Assembly: GCA_018396415.1 (NCBI GenBank)
Contig: JAGTRE010000005.1
Coordinates: 1,994-35,377 of the forward strand
DNA: 33,384 bases
Source: Candidatus Bathyarchaeota archaeon
Lineage (GTDB): Archaea > Thermoproteota > Bathyarchaeia > RBG-16-48-13 > JAGTRE01
Reading direction: 5' to 3'
A program made the translations under genes and the position numbers. Below, piece by piece: positions 1 through 5,969 of the stretch. The number at the start of each line of letters is the position of its first letter. The first letter of the stretch is position 1. The notes beneath the pieces are model-generated. The model did no database searches. It saw only the letters and a list, made by a program, of their open reading frames with translations, and had not been told where the DNA came from.

Positions 1-2
1 TA

Positions 3-155
3 TATCAAGATATCCATAGGATAGCAGAATATATTCTGCCAGCCGTAGTGGGCAAAGAATTCTAAGGTCAGATGAGAATTGGGAAAAGGCTACCTGAATG
101 CGTGAATAAATCAGCGATAAGCCGCGCCAAGAAACTGCTGAAATCCTTGGAATAA
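3..155 (+). other. Possible 3' end of an upstream reading frame, with an in-frame stop
   Basis: From base 3 an open frame runs to TAA at 63-65. The same frame then continues through an ATG at 72 for 27 codons to TAA at 153-155. The first piece could be the last 20 codons of a gene that begins outside the window; the second could be a tiny ORF or the continuation of that gene after a premature stop. I recognise no family in either piece, so this is only a description of open frame. Confidence 0.2.
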
Positions 156-169
156 GTTAAGTCGGTCAG

Positions 170-177
170 TTAAATAA
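170..177 (+). promoter_or_regulatory. Probable TATA box for the regulator gene at 211
   Basis: The AT-only run TTAAATAA lies about 37 bases before the TTG start at 211, so the expected transcription start (about 25 bases downstream) falls close to the start codon. This is position and composition evidence only. Confidence 0.3.
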
Positions 178-210
178 TAGTGTGACCTTAAGGTTTGGGG
201 TCGCCGAATC

Positions 211-654
211 TTGGAGCCTTCCCGTATAGATGAGGAGAAAATTGAAAGCGAACTAAAAGGTAATACTCTCAGAGTTTATTGGATGCTTCTGAGGTCTTCT
301 ACCGGTCTTGTCGGGGTTAGGGAGGTTCAAAGATCACTTGGTTTCTCAAGCCCGGCATTAGCGGCTTATCACCTCGAGAAGCTCAAAGAATTAGGATTAG
401 TGAGAAAAGATAACGGTGAATATCGCCTAGTCCGAGAAGTAAAGGTTGGCGTCCTCAAACAATTTACAAAAATTGGGGCCTTTATGCTTCCCAGATACGT
501 CTTTTACGCAGCTATGTTTACAACGCTTCTCCTTTACTATGTTTCACAGTTTGAACAAGTTGGTTTCTATAGCGTCTTTGCTTTGATTTTCGGTGTTCTA
601 GCAACTGCAATTTTTTGGTATGAAACGATCAGAGCTTGGCGTCAGAGGCCGTAG
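211..654 (+). CDS. Membrane-anchored winged-helix transcription regulator
   Basis: The 147-residue protein has an ArsR/MarR-like winged helix at about residues 15-75: a helix, then a recognition segment with SPALAAYHLEKLKELGLV, then a wing with the basic GEYRLV strand. Two hydrophobic segments at about 93-115 and 119-140 would anchor it in the membrane with the DNA-binding domain in the cytoplasm. The start is TTG; no better start lies nearby. It is followed in the same direction by two exported proteins, so it may control them in response to an envelope or membrane signal; that is inference. The family (winged-helix plus C-terminal TM pair) is common in archaea but its ligands are mostly unknown. 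Confidence 0.7.
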   Translation: MEPSRIDEEKIESELKGNTLRVYWMLLRSSTGLVGVREVQRSLGFSSPALAAYHLEKLKELGLVRKDNGEYRLVREVKVGVLKQFTKIGAFMLPRYVFYAAMFTTLLLYYVSQFEQVGFYSVFALIFGVLATAIFWYETIRAWRQRP

Positions 655-738
655 TGTTCAAAAAGTTGAACGACCTGTTCAAAAGTATTGCATTTTATTC
701 GTGGCTTTCCTTCATATCTTTTAGAGGTGATGAGAATT

Positions 739-1374
739 ATGAAGAAACTTTTTCCGCTCATAACAGTGATGACCATATTCATGGGAGTACTCCTAGTTTC
801 AACACAAACTGCCTACGCCGCTAGTCTAATGCTCAATACCCCATCAATCGAAGGCAAGAAGCCGACAAAAACCCAAACCCGACCTGTACTAGTAATCGGT
901 GATCTAAGCATCATGATTACAGGAAACCTGAATTATGCCAACGCAACTCCAAAAGCTGCTAGCGGTGCGGCAACGACGCTAACTTTGACTGGAACATACC
1001 AATTCAAGTCTAAAGACAATAAGCCAATCAGCAAAACAGTGAGGCTGAATGTCACCGGCTTAAAAATAAGCATCGCCAATACCACTATTCCGAGTAATTT
1101 AACTTGGACCGGAAAAGGAACGTATAGCCTAAATAAAGGAATAATCCAGATTCACTGCTCCGCAACAAGTGGGAATACAAAATACAACCTAATCCTACAT
1201 GGCAGAGTCGCTCAACCAATCATTTCACTCCCTAGCGGAGGTCAAGGAACAGTGAAATTTACGTCACCCCAGAGCAAACTAGTCATCACGCCAACAAATG
1301 GTAGCGCTACAACATACTTCCTCACGTTGACAGATAGCGGCAACACAATTACTTTGACTCCCAGATCTGTTTGA
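739..1374 (+). CDS. Secreted beta-rich protein of unknown function
   Basis: The 211-residue protein opens with a clear Sec signal peptide: Lys-Lys, a hydrophobic core of about 18 residues, and a TAYA-A type cleavage site near residue 26. The mature part is rich in Thr, Ser, Asn and alternating hydrophobics, as in beta-sandwich surface proteins, and has no obvious catalytic motif. The ATG at 739 is chosen because GAGGTG at 724-729 sits nine bases upstream; an in-frame TTG at 688 and ATG at 730 would extend the reading frame but fit the ribosome site less well. The gene ends within four bases of the next open frame, so the two are probably cotranscribed. I recognise no family. Confidence 0.6.
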   Translation: MKKLFPLITVMTIFMGVLLVSTQTAYAASLMLNTPSIEGKKPTKTQTRPVLVIGDLSIMITGNLNYANATPKAASGAATTLTLTGTYQFKSKDNKPISKTVRLNVTGLKISIANTTIPSNLTWTGKGTYSLNKGIIQIHCSATSGNTKYNLILHGRVAQPIISLPSGGQGTVKFTSPQSKLVITPTNGSATTYFLTLTDSGNTITLTPRSV

Positions 1375-1403
1375 TGAAACACGACATTAATGGGTGTGTA
1401 GGG

Positions 1404-1967
1404 ATGGCCTTTGAAGCCAGAAAATTAGTCTACTTCGGAGTAGCTGGTGTTCTCCTGGCCAGCTTAATAATCGCGGCGGTAGTGGTTACACCTGTAACCG
1501 CCAAAACTGGTATTCTAATTGTAAAAGTAACAGACAAGCCTCCACAACGTCAGAATCTACAGAAACTGTTGGTCATCATTGATCAACTTACAGCCCATAG
1601 GAAGGGAGCTGGGATTACAGGCGATACTTGGGTAACCTTACAATTCAAAGAAGGTGCCACGCAGGTAGAGATCGATTTGCTTGAGCTTGAAAACGTCATT
1701 AAGGATTTTTCAATAACCGAGATCCCTGAAGGAAACTATACGATGCTCAAAATGCGCGTCGTATCAGCTACAGCAGTATATAGTTCCGGCGAAGTGCCGT
1801 TAAAAGTACCTGGGGAACACGTAATGATGCCAATCCATTTCCGAATAAAACCCGGAAAAGCCACCACTGTGCTTTTAGACATAAACTACGATAAGGTAGT
1901 CGTTAGCAAAGCTAACACCCTTAAACCTGTGGTGAAGGCAACAGTCCTTAGCGAACCACAGTCGTAA
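1404..1967 (+). CDS. DUF4382-family exported protein
   Basis: A signal-anchor segment at about residues 8-30 is followed by a DUF4382-type domain. Visible family hallmarks are an early strand with VKVTDKPP, a later strand VIIDQLTAHR, a tryptophan strand DTWVTLQF, a leucine-rich IDLLELENV segment, IPEGNYTMLKMRV, and a late TTVLLDINYDKVVV strand. The family is widespread in archaeal and bacterial surface proteins, with a beta-sandwich fold and no known activity. I take the ATG at 1404 as start because GGTG lies about eight bases upstream and the signal segment then begins at the N terminus; an in-frame TTG at 1371 overlaps the preceding gene. The stop is only four bases from the stop of the convergent transporter. 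Confidence 0.75.
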   Translation: MAFEARKLVYFGVAGVLLASLIIAAVVVTPVTAKTGILIVKVTDKPPQRQNLQKLLVIIDQLTAHRKGAGITGDTWVTLQFKEGATQVEIDLLELENVIKDFSITEIPEGNYTMLKMRVVSATAVYSSGEVPLKVPGEHVMMPIHFRIKPGKATTVLLDINYDKVVVSKANTLKPVVKATVLSEPQS

Positions 1968-1971
1968 TTTT

Positions 1972-2874
1972 TTATGCTTTAACGTTCCTCTGGTGTTTTT
2001 CTTTCCTTTGCGACGGTTTTGAAAGCGTTACGGTGATTGCCGCCGAGAGAATTAATAAGCCGCCAATCCATTGAATAGGGGTAAGGGTTTCTTTGAAGAG
2101 GATGAATGAGGCAATAATGGATGCGATAGGCTCCGTTAAGCTGAGGATCGAAGCTCTCGATGGTCCAATCAATCTTAACCCTTGGAAGAATGTCGTTGCA
2201 GCAAGAGCAGTGCTGATTACAGAGATCATTATCACCCAAAACCATCCTGCTAGGTTCCACGCAATATAAAGTCTGCCCGCGAGTAAACTTGCTATCCCGA
2301 AGCTCAGGCTCGCTGAAATCATAACGTAAAAGGATGCTACTTCACCACTTAGCTCCCTTAAGATTCGGCTACTCACTAAGATGTAGCCGGTATAGGTGAT
2401 CGCTGCGCCAAGAACCATTAACAGCCCGATAGCCGCCAAATTAAAAATTGGGTTAGCCACTAGGGCTAATCCTGTTAATGCAGTAAAAAGCGAAATGGCA
2501 ACAGGGATTGAAACTTTCTCCCAACCTAAAGCCAACGAACCAGCCATGACAAAGGCCGGATAGGTGTAGAGCACAAGCGCAACGACTGAAACTGGAATGT
2601 AAAGGAGTGAAGTGAAATATAGATAGGATTGGAGGAAATATCCAAACCCTCCTAGGGCTATCAAAACAAGGAATTGATTTCTTGAGGGAATGCTGGCTCT
2701 GCGGGCTGCGTAGAGAAATACACCAACTATAACGGATGCTAGAAGAAACCTGATCATTAAAAGCTCCTGAACCTTAATCCCACTAGAGTAGGCGAAGCGT
2801 GCAAAAATCGGCAAAAACCCAAATGAGATGGCTGAAACCAACACGAGAATACTGCCACGCCATTGATCGTTCAT
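1972..2874 (-). CDS. EamA/DMT-superfamily transporter
   Basis: The 300-residue protein has about ten hydrophobic segments in two repeated halves, the typical EamA (drug/metabolite transporter) layout and length. The second half carries the family-like stretch LSLTEPIASIIASFILFKE followed by a GGLLILSA helix. The ATG at 2874 follows a GAGAGG ribosome site seven bases upstream. The C terminus is basic and cytoplasmic. Substrate cannot be inferred; members export amino acids, nucleotides or other small metabolites. The gene converges on the DUF4382 gene. Confidence 0.85.
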   Translation of the reverse strand: MNDQWRGSILVLVSAISFGFLPIFARFAYSSGIKVQELLMIRFLLASVIVGVFLYAARRASIPSRNQFLVLIALGGFGYFLQSYLYFTSLLYIPVSVVALVLYTYPAFVMAGSLALGWEKVSIPVAISLFTALTGLALVANPIFNLAAIGLLMVLGAAITYTGYILVSSRILRELSGEVASFYVMISASLSFGIASLLAGRLYIAWNLAGWFWVIMISVISTALAATTFFQGLRLIGPSRASILSLTEPIASIIASFILFKETLTPIQWIGGLLILSAAITVTLSKPSQRKEKHQRNVKA

Positions 2875-3022
2875 TAAGCAGCCTCTCGGTTGATTTACTT
2901 CTGGCCGTATATTTGATTTCGCATTATCCTAATACTTTGGAACTGAATACCTTCAGTAAATCACCTTCTCTACTAATGATGTAGCTAGGTTGCAAACGTC
3001 GCCGAAACTTCTCAAAATTAAG

Positions 3023-3126
3023 TGGTGCGGGGGGTGGGACTTGAACCCACGAAGGCCTTCGCCACAGCGGCCTCAGCGTTAGGCCCTTAAAGGTCTGCCC
3101 CTTAGACCTAGCTTGGGTACCCCCGC
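3023..3126 (-). tRNA. tRNA-Leu(GAG) with a 16-nt intron at 29/30
   Basis: The 5' end is at 3126, the discriminator A at 3026 and an encoded CCA at 3025-3023. Acceptor GCGGGGG pairs with CCCCCGC and the T arm is GTGGG-TTCAAGT-CCCAC. The anticodon stem is only complete if 3079-3094 is removed: CAG joins CG to give CAGCG, which pairs with CGCTG around the loop CTGAGGC (anticodon GAG). The variable arm TGGCGAAGGCCTTC (14 nt) is the usual class II form and the spliced length is 85 nt. The junction fits a bulge-helix-bulge, with bulges AG^A and AA^C and a GGGC/GCCT central helix. Reading the unspliced sequence as a UAA-anticodon tRNA fails because no 3' stem partner exists. Confidence 0.88.
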
Positions 3127-3181
3127 GGATGCCATAAGCGTCAAACGTTTCTCAGATTTAAAAGGTTTATTTGTATTCTGT

Positions 3182-3514
3182 TCAAATTGGAGTTACTTGA
3201 ATTACTCCATTTTTATCAACTTTAATTTCGTATTCTTCGCCGTAAGCGTATTTCCGGGTAAGTCGTTCCCACTCTTCTGGGGTGAAGTACAACACGAGAC
3301 GATTACTGTAGGCTTTTCCTTGTTGAAACATTTTTGGAATTTGACTGAGAATTGGCATAATTACTTGTGCTTCTGGTGGCGCACTTGTCGGCATGGCGGT
3401 AAAGCTTACCGGCTTGGTTTCAACTGCAAATTCCACGCATACATACTCATTTCCAAGCTGGTCGAAAGCTGGGTGTACAGCTGTTACTTTACATTCGATT
3501 GTAACTTCTGCCAT
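3182..3514 (-). CDS. Conserved-looking small protein of unknown function
   Basis: The 110-residue protein is soluble, with N-terminal strands (VTIECKVTAVHPA, EYVCVEFAVE), a proline-rich middle, and a C-terminal segment with YFTPEEWERL and a final short strand. ATG at 3514 follows AGGAGA seven bases upstream, a strong site, and codon use looks like that of a real gene. It sits between tRNA-Thr and tRNA-Leu in the same direction, so it may share their transcript. I do not recognise the family. A small OB-like or scaffold domain is possible, but this is a guess. Confidence 0.6.
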   Translation of the reverse strand: MAEVTIECKVTAVHPAFDQLGNEYVCVEFAVETKPVSFTAMPTSAPPEAQVIMPILSQIPKMFQQGKAYSNRLVLYFTPEEWERLTRKYAYGEEYEIKVDKNGVIQVTPI

Positions 3515-3546
3515 GTTCTTTCTCCTACTCGCTTCGCAGGTTGTTT

Positions 3547-3638
3547 TGGAGCCCCGGGCGAGATTTGAACTCGCGACCCGCGGTTTTTTCGGTTTGACTT
3601 ACGAAACCGCTGCTATAACCAAGCTTAGCTACCGGGGC
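3547..3638 (-). tRNA. tRNA-Thr(CGT) with a 14-nt canonical intron
   Basis: The 5' end is at 3638. Acceptor GCCCCGG pairs with CCGGGGC, the discriminator is U at 3550 (usual for archaeal tRNA-Thr) and CCA is encoded at 3549-3547. The D arm is closed by GCT/AGC, the anticodon stem is GCGGT/ACCGC around TTCGTAA, and the T arm is GCGAG-TTCAAAT-CTCGC. The intron at 3586-3599 lies at 37/38. Its 3' part has CGAA, which pairs with loop bases TTCG, leaving TA^A and AA^A bulges: a textbook bulge-helix-bulge. Spliced length is 75 nt. Confidence 0.93.
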
Positions 3639-3712
3639 TTTCTGAAATGTGGATTTAATCCCATGCTTTTAAAAAATTCGGACTATATGTTTCATTTGTA
3701 TGGAGGCTTCCC

Positions 3713-4702
3713 ATGTTATTTGCAGGTGAGCTTGGAGAACGAAAAATCATTGAAATAATCATCGAAAAACTAGAGAAAATGCCGAGCATGATTCTTCCCT
3801 TCGGGGACGACGCTTCGGCAGTTGAAATTGGCGGTGACAATGTAGCAATCATTAAGACGGATATGCTTGTTGGGAAGGTTGATGTTCCGCCCGGGATGAC
3901 TCCTTGGCATGCAGGTCGAAAGGCGGTGGTAATGAATGTTAGCGATCTCGCTGCTAAGGGCGCCAAACCAATCGCTATTTTAGTAGCACTTGGTTTTCCC
4001 TCAGATTACAAAATTACTGACATTGAACAGATCGGGCTGGGACTGAATGCGGGGGCGCGGGAGTATGGGGCTTATGTCATTGGAGGGGACACTAGTGAGG
4101 CTTCAGATTTGATAATTAGTTGCATGGTGTTTGGAGTTGCCCGAAAAAAAGAATTAATCCTCAGAAGTGGAGCAAAACCTGGAGACATACTAGCTGTCAC
4201 TAACTGGTTTGGAAAAACGGCAGCTGGATTAAAAATAATTTTGGAAGGCTTAAGTGTTCCAGAACAGCTTGAAAAAGAACTAACCCAATCAGTGTTCATG
4301 CCTAAAGCGCGGCTTAACGAGGGTATATCGCTCGCAAACTCACAAGCAGCTTCAGCGGCAATCGACTCAAGCGACGGTTTAGCCATATGCCTTCATGAGC
4401 TCTCCAAAAGAAGCAATGTAGGCTTCGTATTGGAGACCGTTCCTATTGCACCAGAGGTCAAACGATTTGCCGAATTCTTTCAATTCAATTCACGGGAATT
4501 AGCATTGTATGGGGGAGAGGAATACGAGTTAGTGGTGACCATAAAGCCAGGAAAATGGCAACAGGCGAAAGAGGCTGTTAAAAAAGCTGGGGGAGATCTC
4601 ATCAAAATTGGTTACGCAACCGATGAAAGACGAATCATTCTAAAAACAGAAAAAGAAGAAATCTCGATTGATGCGCGAGGCTGGGAACATTTTAAGCGCT
4701 AG
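3713..4702 (+). CDS. thiL: Thiamine-monophosphate kinase
   Basis: The 329-residue protein matches ThiL, which phosphorylates thiamine monophosphate to the active cofactor thiamine pyrophosphate using ATP. Visible ThiL/AIR-synthase superfamily features are the FGDDAS metal-binding motif at about 26-31, KTDMLV, the glycine-rich dimer segment MNVSDLAAKGAKP, IGGDTSEA, and the later AIDSSDGLA motif near 216-224, followed by GGEEYELV. Length is normal. ATG at 3713 has GGAGG six bases upstream. It stands alone, divergent from tRNA-Thr. Confidence 0.95.
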   Translation: MLFAGELGERKIIEIIIEKLEKMPSMILPFGDDASAVEIGGDNVAIIKTDMLVGKVDVPPGMTPWHAGRKAVVMNVSDLAAKGAKPIAILVALGFPSDYKITDIEQIGLGLNAGAREYGAYVIGGDTSEASDLIISCMVFGVARKKELILRSGAKPGDILAVTNWFGKTAAGLKIILEGLSVPEQLEKELTQSVFMPKARLNEGISLANSQAASAAIDSSDGLAICLHELSKRSNVGFVLETVPIAPEVKRFAEFFQFNSRELALYGGEEYELVVTIKPGKWQQAKEAVKKAGGDLIKIGYATDERRIILKTEKEEISIDARGWEHFKR

Positions 4703-4880
4703 ATAATAACCCAGTTAAGTAATCCTATGTTTCTTTGTTCACTAAAACAGAATGAAGTCGTCTGGACCTAACACCATATCTTAACCTTTGTATGTTTGAT
4801 TTCATGTTATAGAAGTAGTTCTTCAAGTGTCTTTGAATTTTCTATGGGACCATTATTACGTCTCTCCCAAGTTTTTTAGC
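4703..4880. other. Non-coding stretch after thiL
   Basis: AT-rich sequence with no supported gene. On the minus strand it contains the frame that would continue the nucleotidyltransferase remnant past its stop at 4881-4883, for about twelve more codons before another stop, which fits a decayed gene end. Confidence 0.4.
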
Positions 4881-5143
4881 TTAAAGTGCCTCAAGCATCC
4901 CCGCTTTTTCGCTTTTATACTCTTTTCCCTTTATTTTCGTTGCAACCATGTAGCCTTTTGCGACTATTTGGAGTTTCCTCTGGGTCTTTATTTCACCAAG
5001 TATTCTATGAGCTTTCTCTAACTCGCCGCCAGTTTCTGGATTATGTGGAACATCAAAAATTAGTAGTAAATCTATCTCCGAGTTTTCTGTTAGTTCTCCT
5101 TTTCGCCCCTGCAGAGTCTCTCAAATACTTGGAGAATTCGCAT
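4881..5143 (-). pseudogene. Decayed minimal nucleotidyltransferase
   Basis: On the minus strand an open frame from 5120 down to TAA at 4881 reads GELTENSEIDLLLIFDVP and onward to a KAHRILGEIKTQ helix. This resembles the GSxxxGxxxxxSDxDLLV core of the MNT/polymerase-beta-type nucleotidyltransferases (often the antitoxin half of HEPN-MNT pairs). It has no start codon: the frame opens after a TGA at 5121-5123. The upstream part, ATG at 5143 reading MRILQVFERL, is in another frame. The first Gly-Ser is lost, the first acidic residue of the pair is Glu instead of Asp, and the frame stops early. A frameshifted, degrading gene is the simplest reading. It lies ten bases from the 3' end of tRNA-Arg. 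Confidence 0.55.
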
Positions 5144-5153
5144 AAAACGATAG

Positions 5154-5258
5154 CGGGCCCGGCGGGATTCGAACCCGCGATCTCCGGCTGTCCTCTCGTC
5201 TTAGAGGGCTTACGCGCCATTTTAGGCTCGACGCCTTGTCCAGCTAGGCCACGGGCCC
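5154..5258 (-). tRNA. tRNA-Arg(TCT) with two introns and C33
   Basis: The 5' end is at 5258. Acceptor GGGCCCG pairs with CGGGCCC, the discriminator is G at 5154, and no CCA is encoded. The D arm is closed by GCC/GGC and the T arm is GCGGG-TTCGAAT-CCCGC. Intron 1 (5210-5228, 19 nt, position 29/30) interrupts the anticodon stem: TCG joins GC to pair with GCCGG. Its bulges are CG^A and AA^G, with an internal GCC/GGC hairpin. Intron 2 (5190-5201, 12 nt, position 37/38) has GAGG pairing with loop bases CCTC, and bulges TA^A and AC^A. The mature loop is CCTCTAA, anticodon TCT, with C instead of U at position 33. Spliced length is 74 nt. Confidence 0.82.
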
Positions 5259-5290
5259 GAGACTAAAGAATTACAGATTTTTGTGCTACA

Positions 5291-5947
5291 TTAAACTTCC
5301 GTCAATTTGAGGAGTTGCTTTGGTTGTTTTTTCTTGGCAATCTCTCCTGCTACATCTACGATTTTCGTTGCATGGTTTATAACGACGCAGTCGCTGCTTG
5401 CGGTAATTTCCCCTGTCATCGTGGAGGCTTTGTCTGCCATTTTCACGGTTTCCGCATCTCCTTTGAGATTATATTTTTTCAGCTCTTGTCTAAAGTAATT
5501 GGCAAGTTCTCCACTTTTGCTAATTGGCTCGTCGAAGAAGAAGTTAACTGAAGCTGGGAGGTGCATTTGAATTTCTTTTAAAATTAAATTTGCGGCTTGA
5601 AAAGTGACATCAGTTATTTGATATCCACGGAAGACTCCGGATATGTCTCGGATCAATCCGTCATCACAGTAGACTAATGGTAATCCCTTGATTAAACTCT
5701 CTACGGTTATGAGAACATTATATCCGTCAACTGCAAGTTTCTTTCCGTTTATAGCTTCGATTGGTAGCAATTTTCTTCGGTGCGCTTCAGCGCTTTGGTC
5801 GTCATAGATTGCGCGATAGAGTAGAAATCTTTCTTCTCGGTTTAGTTGATATCTGTCGCCTACAAAATTAACTGCAGCTTCACGGTTGTAGCCTCGGTTA
5901 AGTAAGTGTCGTAGGTCTTTGGCTGCCTCAATTAGTTCCTGTTTCAA
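5291..5947 (-). CDS. DUF434/DUF5616 (COG2454-like) protein
   Basis: The 218-residue protein matches an archaeal family of unknown function: an N-terminal helical DUF434-type region (AAKDLRHLLNRGYNREAAVNFVGDRYQL) followed by a PIN-like alpha/beta domain with an AVDGYNVLITVESL motif, a VNFFFDEPISKSGELA strand-turn and a late SDCVVINHA strand. The first motif (Asp-Gly-Tyr-Asn) looks like the acidic start of a NYN/PIN nuclease fold, so RNA cleavage is possible but unproven. The TTG at 5947 is chosen because GGAG at 5957-5960 sits nine bases upstream; an ATG at 6097 would lie inside leuS and its codons there do not resemble the family. It follows leuS by 22 bases and is probably cotranscribed. Confidence 0.75.
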   Translation of the reverse strand: MKQELIEAAKDLRHLLNRGYNREAAVNFVGDRYQLNREERFLLYRAIYDDQSAEAHRRKLLPIEAINGKKLAVDGYNVLITVESLIKGLPLVYCDDGLIRDISGVFRGYQITDVTFQAANLILKEIQMHLPASVNFFFDEPISKSGELANYFRQELKKYNLKGDAETVKMADKASTMTGEITASSDCVVINHATKIVDVAGEIAKKKQPKQLLKLTEV

Positions 5948-5969
5948 TTTTTGTTTCTCCGACGTTGGG

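Noticed and set aside
636-824. Plus-strand 62-codon frame
   Set aside because: It overlaps the signal-peptide gene in another frame and has no ribosome site.
3023-3126. tRNA-Leu with anticodon UAA read from the unspliced sequence
   Set aside because: AGACC-TTTAAGG looks like an anticodon arm, but no GGTCT partner exists downstream. Only the 29/30 intron gives a full stem, a normal 14-nt variable arm and 85 nt.
3113-3568. Plus-strand frame opposite the small unknown gene
   Set aside because: It crosses part of the tRNA-Thr gene and is the antisense shadow of a gene with a good ribosome site.
5154-5258. Suppressor-like tRNA with anticodon CTA and U33
   Set aside because: Placing T at position 33 shifts the loop so that the anticodon stem loses a pair; the TCT reading matches the Arg acceptor, D arm and G73.
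4886-5266. Plus-strand frames across the nucleotidyltransferase relic and tRNA-Arg
   Set aside because: They run antisense through a tRNA gene and have no ribosome site or family resemblance.
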